Assembly (NCBI RefSeq): GCF_028550595.1
Contig: NZ_JAQQGN010000012.1
Span: forward strand, 1-50,460
Direction: 5' to 3'
Source of the DNA: Luteimonas sp. BLCC-B24
GTDB lineage: Bacteria > Pseudomonadota > Gammaproteobacteria > Xanthomonadales > Xanthomonadaceae
DNA: 50,460 nucleotides
Positions 6,742-16,660 of this stretch are shown here, piece by piece (position 1 is the stretch's first letter; every line of letters starts with the position of its first letter). The notes below the pieces were generated by a model, which saw nothing but the letters and a program-made list of their open reading frames with translations, made no database searches and was not told the DNA's origin. The position numbers were made by a program, and so were the translations under genes.

Positions 6742-7425
6742 ATGCGCCGGATCGGCCTGTGGGGCGCACTGGCGGCGGTGCTGCTGCTGGTGAACGTGGC
6801 GGTGTTCGTGTGGCGCTCGCCGGCGCCGCCGCAGCCGGCGGCCGCGTCCCCCGCGCCGATCGCTCCCGCAGCGGAACTCACTCGCGAGGACGCGGTGATC
6901 GATCCGGACATCGGGCCGCGGCCGACGACGCAGGCCCCGAGCCCGGTCGCGCCTGTGCGCGTACCCACGTCATCCGCGTCAGATACGCATCCACCCACGC
7001 TGCTGCTGCCGGTGCAGGGCGTCGACATCGCGGACGTCCACGACACCTTCGACGACGCGCGCGGCAGCGAGCGGGTCCATGAAGCGCTGGACGTCATGGC
7101 GCCCGAGGGCACGCCGGTCCTCGCCGCGGCCGATGGCCGCGTCGAGAAACTCTTCACCAGCGACCGCGGCGGCCTGACGATCTACCAGTTCGACCCCACC
7201 GGCACGTGGAGCTACTACTACGCCCACCTGAAGGCCTACGCCCCCGGGCTCGCCGAAGGCATGCAGGTGCGGCGCGGTCAGGTGCTCGGCACGGTGGGCA
7301 GTACCGGCAACGCCGATCCCTCGGCGCCCCATCTGCACTTCGCGGTGTTCCGGCTCACGCCGGAGCGGCAGTGGTGGACCGGCACGCCGGTGAACCCGTG
7401 GCCGCTGCTGGCCCGGGACCCCTGA
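6742..7425 (+). CDS. M23 family metallopeptidase
   Basis: 227 residues. One N-terminal transmembrane helix or uncleaved signal (about 5-24), a Pro/Ala-rich linker to about residue 85, then an M23 (LytM) peptidase domain. The zinc ligands are visible in H-E-A-L-D-V-M-A-P-E-G and P-H-L-H-F. Active enzymes of this family cut peptide crosslinks of peptidoglycan. It starts 4 bases after the L,D-transpeptidase, so a crosslinking enzyme and a crosslink hydrolase are made together. It ends 5 bases before the convergent tesA gene. Confidence 0.9.
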   Translation: MRRIGLWGALAAVLLLVNVAVFVWRSPAPPQPAAASPAPIAPAAELTREDAVIDPDIGPRPTTQAPSPVAPVRVPTSSASDTHPPTLLLPVQGVDIADVHDTFDDARGSERVHEALDVMAPEGTPVLAAADGRVEKLFTSDRGGLTIYQFDPTGTWSYYYAHLKAYAPGLAEGMQVRRGQVLGTVGSTGNADPSAPHLHFAVFRLTPERQWWTGTPVNPWPLLARDP

Positions 7426-7430
7426 CGCCG

Positions 7431-8108
7431 TCAGCGCAGCAGCGGACGCAGCGCCGGCCAGACGTGATCCAGGATCTTGGCCTGCGCCTCCACCGTGGGG
7501 TGCAGGTTGTCGTCCTGGAAATTCGCGCGGTCGGTGGCGATGGGTTCGAGCAGGAACGGCAGCAGCGGCACGTCGAAGGTGTCGGCGAGCAGCCGGTAGT
7601 TGGCTTCGAAGCCGCGCGTGTACTCGGTGCCCAGGTTCGGCGGCATGCGCATGCCGACCAGCAGCACCTGCGCACCGACGTGCTGCGAGGCGCCGATCAT
7701 CCGCGCCAGATTGCGGCGCGCCTCGGCCAGCGGCAGGCCGCGCAGTCCGTCGTTGGCGCCGAGCGCGATGACCACCACCGCCGGCCGCTCGCGCACCACC
7801 GCCTGCACGATCCGTGACGCGCCGCCGGCGCTGGTCTCGCCCGAAATGCTGCCGTTGACGACGCGCCAGCCGGGGGCCTCGCGCTGCAGGCGGCGTTCGA
7901 GCAGGCCCACCCAGCCCTGGTCGGCGGACATCCCGTAGCCCGCCGAGAGCGAATCGCCCATGACCAGTACGGTCTTCGCCGCGCCAGCGGGCGAGGGCGC
8001 GGGTGCGGTCTGTGCCGGCGCGACGAACGCACACAGCATCAGCAGGCAACCGATGGCACATTGCATGGAGGCGCGGATGGCCTCATACCGGACGCGCTTA
8101 ATCATCAT
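7431..8108 (-). CDS. tesA: Arylesterase / TesA-like SGNH hydrolase
   Basis: 225 residues with an N-terminal signal peptide and the SGNH blocks in order: G-D-S-L-S-A-G-Y-G (nucleophile Ser 53), a Gly in G-S-I-S-G-E-T, L-G-A-N-D-G-L-R-G, and D-N-L-H-P-T with the Asp/His pair. This is the TesA/arylesterase group (thioesterase I, protease I, lysophospholipase L1 of E. coli), periplasmic with broad ester substrates. The start at 8108 has GAGG upstream; an in-frame ATG at 8066 would shorten the n-region. It is divergent from the YbbA/YbbP genes, the same neighbourhood as tesA-ybbA-ybbP of E. coli. Confidence 0.88.
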   Translation of the reverse strand: MMIKRVRYEAIRASMQCAIGCLLMLCAFVAPAQTAPAPSPAGAAKTVLVMGDSLSAGYGMSADQGWVGLLERRLQREAPGWRVVNGSISGETSAGGASRIVQAVVRERPAVVVIALGANDGLRGLPLAEARRNLARMIGASQHVGAQVLLVGMRMPPNLGTEYTRGFEANYRLLADTFDVPLLPFLLEPIATDRANFQDDNLHPTVEAQAKILDHVWPALRPLLR

Positions 8109-8164
8109 TTAAACCTCGTCTTCGAAGATGGCCGCCATTCGTGCAGGCCCATCAAAGGAACATC

Positions 8165-8877
<713 letters not shown>

Positions 8878-8881
<4 letters not shown>

Positions 8882-11406
8882 GGACGGCTGCGCTCGCGTG
8901 GCGCCAGCTGCGCCGCGATTTCACGGCCGGCGACATCCGCATCCTGTTCGCCGCTCTGGTGCTGGCGGTGGTCGCGGTCACCGCGGTCGGGTTCGTCACC
9001 GATCGCGCCGAACGCGCGCTGGCGATCGAGGCCAACCGTCTGCTCGGCGGCGATGCGGTCGTGCGCGGCGATGCGCCGATCGAAGGCGCGCTTCGCGATG
9101 CGGCCGATGCGCCGGGTCTCGAATCGGTCGACACCGTCGAACTCGACAGCATGATCCGCGTCGGCGCGGGCGATGCCGCGGCGTTGCAGCTCGGCGACGT
9201 GCGCGCGCTCGGCGACGGTTTCCCGCTGCGCGGCAGCTTCCTCATCGCCGGCGCCGACGGCGTCGAACGCAACGCCGAGGCCGTACCGGAACCCGGCACC
9301 GCCTGGATGAGCCGCGCCGGTGCCGACACGCTGGGCGCGTCGGTCGGCGATACCGTGCTTCTCGGCGACCGCAGTTTCCGTCTGACCGCGCTCGTGCTGC
9401 AGGAGCCGGATGCGTCGATCGACTATTTCAACGTGGCACCCAAGGTCTTCCTGCACCTGTCCGATCTCGAAGGCACAGGTCTGATCCAGCCGGGCAGCCG
9501 CATCCGCTATCGCCTCGTCATCGCCGGTGACGCGAACGCGGTCGACGGCTTCGCCACGACCGCGCGCGCGACTCTCGGCCGCGGCCAGCGCCTGGAGACC
9601 ATCGGGGACGCACGCCCGGAAGTGCGCTCGGCGCTCGACCGTGCCGGTCGCTTCCTCGGGCTCGCCGCGCTGGTCTCGGTGATCCTGGCCGCGGTGGCGG
9701 TCGCGATGGCCGCGCGCCAGCATTCGGCGCGGCATCTGACTTCGGTCGCGGTGATGCGCTGCATGGGCGCGCAGCAACGCACGCTGGTCGGCATCCATGT
9801 CGGCGAACTGCTGCTGCTCGGCGTGATCGCCTGCACGCTGGGTGTGGTCATCGCGTTCGGTCTGCAGTGGGGCATCGGCCGCTGGCTGGAATCGCTGCTG
9901 GGCCTGTCGATTCCCGCCGCCGGGCCGATGCCGGCGCTGCAGGGCTACGGCGTCGGCCTCGTCGTGCTGATGGCCTTCGGCGCGCCGCCCGTGCTGGCGC
10001 TGCGCCGCGTGCCGGCACTGCGCGTGCTGCGGCGTGACCTCGGCGGCTTCGAGCCGAGCGCCTGGCTGGTCGGCGGTGCCGGTTTCGTCGGTCTCGCCGC
10101 ACTGCTGTGGTGGAAGGCCGGCTCGGCGACGCTCGGGGCGGCGATGCTCGCGGGCATCGCCGCGACGTTCGCCGTGCTCGCGCTGCTGGCCTGGGGCCTG
10201 ATCGCGCTGGTGCGCGCGCTGCGCACGCGGCTGCGCGGCAGCCTGCGCTACGGCCTGGCGAACGTCAGTCGGCGCGCCGGCACCAGCGTCGCCCAGGTCA
10301 CCGCGCTCGGCCTGGGCCTGATGGCGTTGCTGTTGCTGACCTTTGTGCGCACCGATCTGCTCGACCGCTGGCAGCTCGCGCTCGGGCAGGACGCGCCGAA
10401 CCGCTTCATCATCAACGTGCAGCCCGAGCAGCTCGATCCGGTGCGTGCCTTCATCGCCGAGCAGGGCGTCGATGCGCCGGTGCTGTTCCCGATGATCCGC
10501 GCGCGCCTCATCGAGCGTAACGGCGAACCCGTGCGCGGCGAGGATTACGCCGGCCGCAGCGGCGACGAGGCGCAGGACCGGCAGGCCCAGCGCCGCGCCG
10601 AGCGCGAGTTCAACCTGTCGATGCAGACCGATCTGCGCGACGACAACCGGGTCACCGCCGGCACGTTCTGGGGCGAGACCGCGCCGGCGACGCCGGAAAT
10701 CTCGGTCGAGGAAAACTTCGCCAAGGACCTCGGTTGGCAGCTCGGTGATCGCATCGTCTTCGACATCGCCGGCCAGCGCTTCGAAGCGCCGATCACCAGC
10801 TTCCGCAGTATCGAGTGGGAGAGTTTCCGGCCGAACTTCTTCGTCGTCGCCTCACCGGGCGCGCTGGACGGCTATCCGGCCAGCCACATCACCGCGGTGC
10901 GCGTGCCGCCCGAGGCGACGCGGTTCACCGCCGATCTGGTGCAGCGCTTTCCCAACCTGTCGGTCGTCGATATCGATGCGGTGCTGAACCAGGTGCGCAG
11001 CACGGCTGATCAGGTATCCACGGTGGTGCAGGTGGTGTTCTGGTTTTCGCTCGCCGCCGGCGTACTGGTGCTGCTGGCCGCGGTGAGCGCCAGCCAGGAC
11101 GAGCGCCTGCTCGAAGGCGGCGTGATGCGGGTGCTCGGTGGCAAGCGCGCGCAACTGCGACTGGCGCAGGCTTCGGAATTCGCGGCGATCGGACTGTTGT
11201 CGGGCCTGGTGGCGGCGATCGCCGCCTCGGTGCTGGCCGGCGTGATCGCCGTGCGGGTGTTCGACCTGCCGTGGACGCCGAACTGGACCCTGGCCGCCGT
11301 GGGCGGCGGGATCGGTGTGCTGATGACGTTGCTCGCCGGGCTGTGGGCGACCCGTCGCGTGCTCGATGCGCCGCCGTCGGTGACCCTGCGCGCATTGCAG
11401 GAGTAG
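8878..11406 (+). CDS. ybbP: ABC transporter permease, YbbP/FtsX type
   Basis: 842 residues. One N-terminal transmembrane helix (about 20-42), a long periplasmic region, a first FtsX block of transmembrane helices at about 255-450 (containing an M-R-C-M-G-A loop), a second periplasmic region, and a second FtsX block at about 705-835 (containing V-M-R-V-L-G-G-K-R). This duplicated FtsX layout is typical of YbbP-like permeases. It forms a complex with the ATPase encoded by the overlapping upstream gene. An inverted repeat at 11413-11441 follows the stop and probably ends the operon. Confidence 0.9.
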
Positions 11407-11412
11407 GACCAC

Positions 11413-11441
11413 GCGCGCCCGGCATTGCATGCCGGGCGCGC
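11413..11441. terminator. Perfect hairpin between convergent genes
   Basis: A perfect 13-bp stem (GCGCGCCCGGCAT, 11413-11425, and its complement 11429-11441) with a 3-base loop sits between the ybbP stop and the convergent gene ending at 11448. There is no T-tract, so any terminator activity would come from the hairpin alone or with Rho. Confidence 0.5.
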
Positions 11442-11447
11442 GCACGC

Positions 11448-11711
11448 TCAGCCGACGATGGTTTCCTCGGCCTCGAACCGCCGCGCGTACTCGCGCTCCT
11501 CGCTGACCCGCTGCACATCCTCGTGTGCGATGTCCGGCCCGCCGTAGACCGCATAGACGATCTCGTCGTCGCGCTTGCCGATCGCGTGCAGGCGGTACCG
11601 CGACTGGCCGCCGCCGGTGTCGGGCGGGTAGCGGTGCGGTGGCTCGGCGCCGTCGAGGTCGAGTTCGCTGTTGTCGATCGTGCCGCCGACGAACAGGGCG
11701 TGGATGGGCAT
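11448..11711 (-). CDS. Small hypothetical protein, 87 residues
   Basis: Starts at ATG 11711 with a very good ribosome binding site (GAGGAGAT, 5 bases upstream). No signal peptide or membrane helix is seen. It opens with M-P-I-H-A-L-F-V-G-G-T-I-D-N-S, then a Pro/Tyr-rich segment (P-P-H-R-Y-P-P), then an acidic C-terminal half. Codon use matches the neighbours. I do not recognise a family. It is monocistronic, divergent from the rsmC-like gene and convergent with ybbP. Confidence 0.65.
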   Translation of the reverse strand: MPIHALFVGGTIDNSELDLDGAEPPHRYPPDTGGGQSRYRLHAIGKRDDEIVYAVYGGPDIAHEDVQRVSEEREYARRFEAEETIVG

Positions 11712-11830
11712 CGGGATCTCCTCTGTCTGGGAATGCGCCCTCATCGTGCAGACCGGGATGTTGCGGTTCCATCAATCTCGCGTTGGCATGGCGTGCGGAG
11801 GCCGCCTCGGCCGGTGGTGCGGGTGGGCCG

Positions 11831-11836
11831 GTAGAA
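11831..11836 (+). promoter_or_regulatory. TAGAAT -10 hexamer upstream of the rsmC-like gene
   Basis: TAGAAT at 11831-11836, 30 bases before the ATG at 11866. The same hexamer precedes glmU and glmS in this window and lies in the last rrn-type promoter. No good -35 box was found, so this is tentative. Confidence 0.3.
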
Positions 11837-11865
11837 TTCACGGCCGTCCCGTTCCGTCCGAGCCG

Positions 11866-12930
11866 ATGTCCGATCCCGCACTCGATGCCCTGTTCCTGCC
11901 GCTCGAACAGCGTCAGCTCGCCTGGCCCGACGACGGCGCGCTGTTCCTGCGTGCACGTGCAGGCGTGCCCACCACCGGTGGACGCTGGCCGGGCCTGGTC
12001 TGCGAACAGAGCTTCAAGCCGCTGCATGCGGCCCTGCAGCGCGCCGGGCTGGACGCGCTCGACGGCGAGCCCGACGACGCGGTGTTGCCGCGCAGGTCGC
12101 TGGTGCTGGTGCTGCCGCCGCGTCAGCGTGACGAGTCGCGCGCGGTACTGGCGCGCGCGCTGCAGGCGGTGAGGCCGGGCGGCTGGGTGCTGGCCAGCGT
12201 GGCCAACGACGAGGGCGCGAAATCCGCGCAGGACGATCTCGCGACGCTCGCCGGCAACATCGGCGCGCTGTCGAAGCACAAGTGCCGTGTGTTCTGGGCC
12301 CAGGCCGGAGAGACCGTCGACACCGCGCTGGTCGAGCGCTGGGCCGCACTGGACCGGCCGCGCGACGTGCTGGGCGGCCGGTTCCGCAGTCGCCCGGGTG
12401 TATTCGCGTGGGATCGCATCGATCCGGCCTCCGCCCTGCTGGCGTCGCACCTGCCGACCACGTTGGCCGGGCGTGTCGCCGACCTCGGTGCGGGCTACGG
12501 CTATCTGTCGGCCGAGCTGCTGCAGCGCTGCCCGGGCATCACCGCGCTGGATGTGTTCGAGGCCGAAGGTCGCGCGCTGGCACTGGCCCGGCACAACCTC
12601 GCCGCCATCGACACGCGCGCCGCGCTGAATTTCCATTGGCACGACGTCACCACCGGCGTGCCGCCAGGCTACGACGTCGTGGTCAGCAATCCGCCGTTCC
12701 ATGCGCACGGCCGCGAAGGCCGGCCCGACATCGGCCGCGCGTTCATCGCCGCCGCCGCGGCCGCGCTGAGGCCGGGCGGCGCGCTGTGGCTGGTCGCCAA
12801 CCGCCATCTGCCCTACGAGGACGTGCTGGATGCGCGCTTCGGCGAGGTGAGCGAGGTCGCGTCCAGCGGCGCGTTCAAGGTGATCCACGCCGTGCGTGCG
12901 CGCGCGTCGGCGGCGAAGGCGCGCGCGTGA
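11866..12930 (+). CDS. rsmC: RsmC-like class I methyltransferase (16S rRNA m2G1207 type)
   Basis: 354 residues, started at ATG 11866 (MSDPALDALFLPLE). The two-domain layout matches RsmC/RlmG: a degenerate N-terminal methyltransferase-like half and a catalytic C-terminal half with the SAM motif V-A-D-L-G-A-G-Y-G-Y-L-S and the catalytic N-P-P-F-H motif seen in enzymes that methylate base exocyclic amines. RsmC makes N2-methyl-G1207 in 16S rRNA. RlmG is the alternative and cannot be excluded by reading. Its stop codon overlaps the GTG start of the rsuA-like gene (GTGA at 12927), so two rRNA modifiers are coupled. Confidence 0.82.
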   Translation: MSDPALDALFLPLEQRQLAWPDDGALFLRARAGVPTTGGRWPGLVCEQSFKPLHAALQRAGLDALDGEPDDAVLPRRSLVLVLPPRQRDESRAVLARALQAVRPGGWVLASVANDEGAKSAQDDLATLAGNIGALSKHKCRVFWAQAGETVDTALVERWAALDRPRDVLGGRFRSRPGVFAWDRIDPASALLASHLPTTLAGRVADLGAGYGYLSAELLQRCPGITALDVFEAEGRALALARHNLAAIDTRAALNFHWHDVTTGVPPGYDVVVSNPPFHAHGREGRPDIGRAFIAAAAAALRPGGALWLVANRHLPYEDVLDARFGEVSEVASSGAFKVIHAVRARASAAKARA

Positions 12931-13634
12931 AGCTGGTCAAGCTGCTGGCGAACCTCGGCTATGGCAGCCGCAAGCAGGTGACGTCCATGTTCCGCGAGGG
13001 CCGGATCACCGATGCGGCCGGCGAGGTGCTGTACACGGACGACCAGGTCGGTCACGACACCATCCGCGTCGACGGCGAGCCGCTCGACCCGCCGCAGGGC
13101 CTGACCCTGATGCTGCACAAGCCGGCCGGCTACACCTGCTCGAACAAGGACATCGGACGCCTGGTCTACGATCTGCTGCCACCGCGGTTCCGGCTGCGCG
13201 CGCCGGCGCTGTCGAGCGTGGGCCGGCTGGATCGCGAGACCAGCGGCCTGCTGCTGTTCACCGACGACGGCCAGCTGCTGCACCGGATCATCTCGCCGAA
13301 GGCCGCGCTGCCCAAGGTCTACGAGGCCACGCTGGCCGAGCCGCTGCGTGGCAACGAAGGCGTGCTGTTCGCGAGCGGCGCGCTGCTGCTGGAGTCGGAA
13401 ACCACGCCGCTGAAGCCCGCGGTACTCGAGGTGATCGCCCCCACGCATGCGCGGCTGACGATCACCGAAGGCCGGTATCACCAGGTGCGGCGCATGTTCG
13501 CGGCCGTGGGCAACCACGTCGACGCCCTGCATCGCTGCCGGGTCGGTGGTTTGTCGCTCGGCGATCTGCCCGAGGGCGCCTGGCGCGTGCTCGACGCCGG
13601 CGACGTCGCGACGCTGATGGCGGCCCATGACTGA
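12927..13634 (+). CDS. rsuA: Pseudouridine synthase, RsuA/RluB/E/F family
   Basis: 235 residues from GTG 12927, which overlaps the previous stop codon. N-terminal S4 RNA-binding domain (about 1-60: K-L-V-K-L-L-A-N-L-G-Y-G-S-R-K-Q-V), then the catalytic domain with the family motif G-R-L-D-R-E-T-S-G-L-L-L (nucleophilic Asp) and a C-terminal R-Y-H-Q-V-R-R-M-F motif. RsuA makes pseudouridine 516 in 16S rRNA. The short length favours RsuA over RluB, but RluE/RluF remain possible. It overlaps the HAD gene by 8 bases. Confidence 0.85.
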   Translation: MKLVKLLANLGYGSRKQVTSMFREGRITDAAGEVLYTDDQVGHDTIRVDGEPLDPPQGLTLMLHKPAGYTCSNKDIGRLVYDLLPPRFRLRAPALSSVGRLDRETSGLLLFTDDGQLLHRIISPKAALPKVYEATLAEPLRGNEGVLFASGALLLESETTPLKPAVLEVIAPTHARLTITEGRYHQVRRMFAAVGNHVDALHRCRVGGLSLGDLPEGAWRVLDAGDVATLMAAHD

Positions 13635-14310
13635 GGTCGCTCCGCTGGCGTTCCGCCCTGCGGCGGTGATCTTCGACATGGACGGCCTGCTGCTCGACAG
13701 CGAGCGTGCGATTCTCGACTGCTTCCGCGCCGCTGCTGCCGGGGAAGGCGCGGACATCGAGCCCGACTGGTGGCTGGGCATGATCGGTCTGGGCGATGCG
13801 GTCTGCCGCGAGATGCTGGTGGAACGCGTCGGCGCGGCCGCCGCCGACGCCGTGCTGGCGCGCGGACGGTCCGCCTACGTGGCGATGGCCGAGGCCGGTC
13901 TGGCGCACCGCCCGGGCGTCGTCGCACTGCTCGATGTCCTCGCACGGCACGCCATCCCGCGCGCCGTCGCGACGTCCACGCGCACGCCACTGGCCCAGCG
14001 CAAGCTCGCGGCCGCCGGCTTGCTCGCGCATTTCGACGCGGTCTGCACCAGCAGTGACGTGGAGGCGCCGAAACCGGCGCCGGATGTCTATCTGCTCGCC
14101 GCCGCGCGGCTCGGCGTGCCGCCGGCACAGTGTCTGGTGCTGGAGGACTCGCCGACCGGCGTGCGCGCCGCGCTGGCGGCCGGAATGACCGTCATCCAGG
14201 TGCCGGACCTGCTGGCACCCGACGCGGACGCGCGGGCGCTGGGGCACCGCATCCTCGACTCGCTGGATGATGCGCGGGCGCTGCTGGCGCCGCACTTGAC
14301 GATGCGCTGA
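13627..14310 (+). CDS. HAD-superfamily phosphatase (beta-phosphoglucomutase-like subfamily)
   Basis: 227 residues. HAD motif I is F-D-M-D-G-L-L-L-D-S-E near residue 18, motif II V-A-T-S-T, motif III Lys in K-P-A-P-D-V-Y, and motif IV L-E-D-S-P-T-G-V. An alpha-helical cap between motifs I and II marks subfamily IA (PGMB/Gph-like). Likely substrate is a phosphorylated sugar or small metabolite; it cannot be named from sequence. Third gene of a coupled operon with rsmC and rsuA. The 207 bases after it (14311-14517), to the convergent cation exporter, hold no gene I can support. Confidence 0.88.
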   Translation: MTEVAPLAFRPAAVIFDMDGLLLDSERAILDCFRAAAAGEGADIEPDWWLGMIGLGDAVCREMLVERVGAAAADAVLARGRSAYVAMAEAGLAHRPGVVALLDVLARHAIPRAVATSTRTPLAQRKLAAAGLLAHFDAVCTSSDVEAPKPAPDVYLLAAARLGVPPAQCLVLEDSPTGVRAALAAGMTVIQVPDLLAPDADARALGHRILDSLDDARALLAPHLTMR

Positions 14311-14517
14311 GTGGCCGGCGCCCGGTCCGGCCGCTGCTCACGCGGCCCGACCGGCCTCGCCTGCGCGCGCGCCGCTGGGCGCGTGGCCTGCCCCGTGCGC
14401 GCCGCCGCTGCGCCTGGGGACACCGGCAGCGGGCAGCGGCGCTGGAACTGCTCGCGCCGTCGCGCCGTTGTTCCGGTCCGGCGGCCGGCGCGGGCTCCGG
14501 GGCGACCTCGACCGGCC

Positions 14518-15561
14518 TCAGCGGCGTCCGTCATGCGGCGGGTCGCCGCCGGCGTGCCCATGCCGGTGCGCGACCGCGCCATGGGCGTGCACCGGGCCCG
14601 ACGGCGCTGCGGCGACCAGTGCGCAATCGTCCGGCGGCGCGTGCACCACTTCCACCGTGGAATGCTCGATCGCGAAGCGTTCGGCGAGCGCGCGTTTGAC
14701 CGCAGGCACCACACGCGCCGGCTCGGCGCCGTCGGCGAGGCCCAGCTCCAGCGTCGCCAGCACCCGGCCGGAGGTGATCGACCACACATGCACGTGGTCC
14801 ACGGCGGCAACCCCGGGCACCGCATCGAGCAGATGCCGGCGCAGCACCGCGATGTCGACATCCGGCGGCGTGCCTTCCATCAGGATGTGGAAGGCGCCGC
14901 GCAGCAGAGCCCAGGCACTGCGCAGGATCAGCAGGCACACCAGCACCGAGAGGATCGGATCGATCGCCATCCAGCCGGTGAAATGGATCACCAGCGCCGC
15001 GACGATCGCCGCGACCGAGCCCAGCAGATCACCCAGCACGTGCAGCGTGGCGCCCTTGATGTTGACGTGCGCCTGGTCGCCGCGGTGCAGGATCCAGAAC
15101 ACCAGGCAATTCACCAGCAGGCCGACCACGGCGACCGCCAGCATCGGCCCGGCCAGCACGTCGCCGGACATGCGCAGCCGCCGGATCGCCTCCCAGACGA
15201 TCCAGGCGACCAGCGCGAACAGCGTGAGCGCATTGATCAGGCCCGCCAGCACCTCGAAGCGCATGTATCCGAACGTGCGTCGGGCGTCGGATGCGCGGCG
15301 TCCGATCCGGAACCCCACCCAGGCCAGCAGCAATGCCGCCGCATCGGTGAGCATGTGCCCGGCATCGGCGATCAGCGCCAGCGAGCCCGACAGCACGCCG
15401 CCGACCACTTCGACCAGCATGAAGCCCGCGGTCAGCACGAAGCCGGTCAGCACCACCCGCTCGTTGTTCGACGAGACCGTCGGCGCGTGGCCGTGACCAT
15501 GTGCATGCTCGTGATCGTGATCGTGATCGTGATGGACGGGATGGACGGGATGCGGCGTCAT
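14518..15561 (-). CDS. CDF family cation (zinc/cobalt/cadmium) efflux protein
   Basis: 347 residues from ATG 15561. The cytoplasmic N-terminus is a His/Asp-rich metal-binding stretch (alternating H-D and H-G pairs, about residues 4-26), and the C-terminus also ends His-rich. Six transmembrane helices follow in CDF order with the metal-site pairs A-L-I-A-D-A-G-H-M (helix II) and L-H-V-L-G-D (helix V). The cytoplasmic C-terminal domain includes the typical D-H-V-H-V-W-S-I-T-S-G. This is the CzcD/ZitB group: proton-coupled export of Zn or similar divalent metals at the inner membrane. Monocistronic; no metalloregulator is adjacent. Confidence 0.92.
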   Translation of the reverse strand: MTPHPVHPVHHDHDHDHEHAHGHGHAPTVSSNNERVVLTGFVLTAGFMLVEVVGGVLSGSLALIADAGHMLTDAAALLLAWVGFRIGRRASDARRTFGYMRFEVLAGLINALTLFALVAWIVWEAIRRLRMSGDVLAGPMLAVAVVGLLVNCLVFWILHRGDQAHVNIKGATLHVLGDLLGSVAAIVAALVIHFTGWMAIDPILSVLVCLLILRSAWALLRGAFHILMEGTPPDVDIAVLRRHLLDAVPGVAAVDHVHVWSITSGRVLATLELGLADGAEPARVVPAVKRALAERFAIEHSTVEVVHAPPDDCALVAAAPSGPVHAHGAVAHRHGHAGGDPPHDGRR

Positions 15562-15715
15562 GCGGGAATCCGGAGCGATCCGGCGGGGACGCCGGCACAT
15601 GCGCATGGTGCGCCATCCCGCGCGCGCCCGGCGCGTTCAGGCATCACGCACATCCGGCCGGCGGGCATGCGCTAGGCTGGCGGTCCGGTTGCGTCGGGAT
15701 GCGCGAAGGATCGCT

Positions 15716-16660
15716 ATGACAGGGATGGAATCGACCCGCGGCCCGGGCGGCATCACCGGTGCGACACGCACCTGCCGTCTCGTGGCGCTGCTCGTCGCGG
15801 CGTTCATGTTGTCCGCCTGTGTGCTCGCGGTGCCGTCGGCGGACATTGCCGGCGAACGCGCCGCCGCGGCCCGGGCGTTCGACGATCCCCGGGCGCAGGC
15901 CCTGGCGGTCGCGGCGGCGACCGGAGATGCCGACGCCGTGCGCCGGCTGATGCAGGGCGAAGGCGTCGATCCCGACACGATCTTCTGGGGATCGAGCGCC
16001 GGCACCCCGTTGTTGGCCTGGCCGATCGTCCGCGGCAATCCCGACGGCCTGCGCGCGATGCTGGAGAACGGGGCGGATCCGAATGTCGCCAAGGCCTACG
16101 AGACGCAGGACCGTGGGATCAGGAACAACGCCAACGCGATGGTCTGGGCGGCCGAGCAGGACGATCCCGTCTATCTGCAGATACTGCTGGATCACGGCGG
16201 AGACCCGGACACGCGCAATGCCAACAACGAGGCGTTGCTGTTCCACGCCTTCATCAAGCAGAACCAATGGCGCAATGTTCACCTCCTGATCGAGCGCGGC
16301 GCGGACATCGATGCCCAGGTGTCGCCGGGCAGCACGATCGTCTCGAAGTACGCGGTGCGTGGCGGTTTCGAGATGACGCACTGGTTGCTCGAGCGCGGTG
16401 CCGATCCGACGCTCGACTACGCTTACAGCCAGCCGGTGCGCTCCACGGATTCACACACGATCAGAGCGATTTTCTGGCACCCCGGAAATCCCGACGACCC
16501 GAGCTGGCAGATCGCCTGTCAGCGTTGGCTGCTGGCACGCGGGATCGCACGCCCGCCGATGCCCGAGCAGTACCGCAGGATGCGACAGACGTTCGGCTTT
16601 CCGTATGAGGAAGACCGGATCCCTCTGCCCGACACGGATGACACGGGGAACGCGACATGA
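15716..16660 (+). CDS. Ankyrin-repeat lipoprotein, copy 1
   Basis: 314 residues from ATG 15716 (AGGA upstream; an ATG three codons later is possible). Signal peptide with lipobox L-S-A-C at about residue 35, so a lipid-anchored envelope protein. The mature part carries ankyrin-type helix pairs: G-D-A-D-A-V-R-R-L-M, N-P-D-G-L-R-A-M-L-E-N-G-A-D-P-N, L-Q-I-L-L-D-H-G-G-D-P-D, then L-L-I-E-R-G-A-D-I-D and W-L-L-E-R-G-A-D-P-T. The C-terminal 60 residues (W-H-P-G-N-P-D-D-P) have no recognised fold. It overlaps copy 2 by four bases (ATGA). By analogy with lipase effector loci it may be an immunity protein in the periplasm; this is inference. Confidence 0.8.
   Translation: MTGMESTRGPGGITGATRTCRLVALLVAAFMLSACVLAVPSADIAGERAAAARAFDDPRAQALAVAAATGDADAVRRLMQGEGVDPDTIFWGSSAGTPLLAWPIVRGNPDGLRAMLENGADPNVAKAYETQDRGIRNNANAMVWAAEQDDPVYLQILLDHGGDPDTRNANNEALLFHAFIKQNQWRNVHLLIERGADIDAQVSPGSTIVSKYAVRGGFEMTHWLLERGADPTLDYAYSQPVRSTDSHTIRAIFWHPGNPDDPSWQIACQRWLLARGIARPPMPEQYRRMRQTFGFPYEEDRIPLPDTDDTGNAT

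Noticed and set aside
10852..12888. 678-codon open frame on the minus strand
   Set aside because: It is antisense to ybbP and the rsmC-like gene, is His/Arg/Gln-rich without any family motif, and arises from high GC codon bias.
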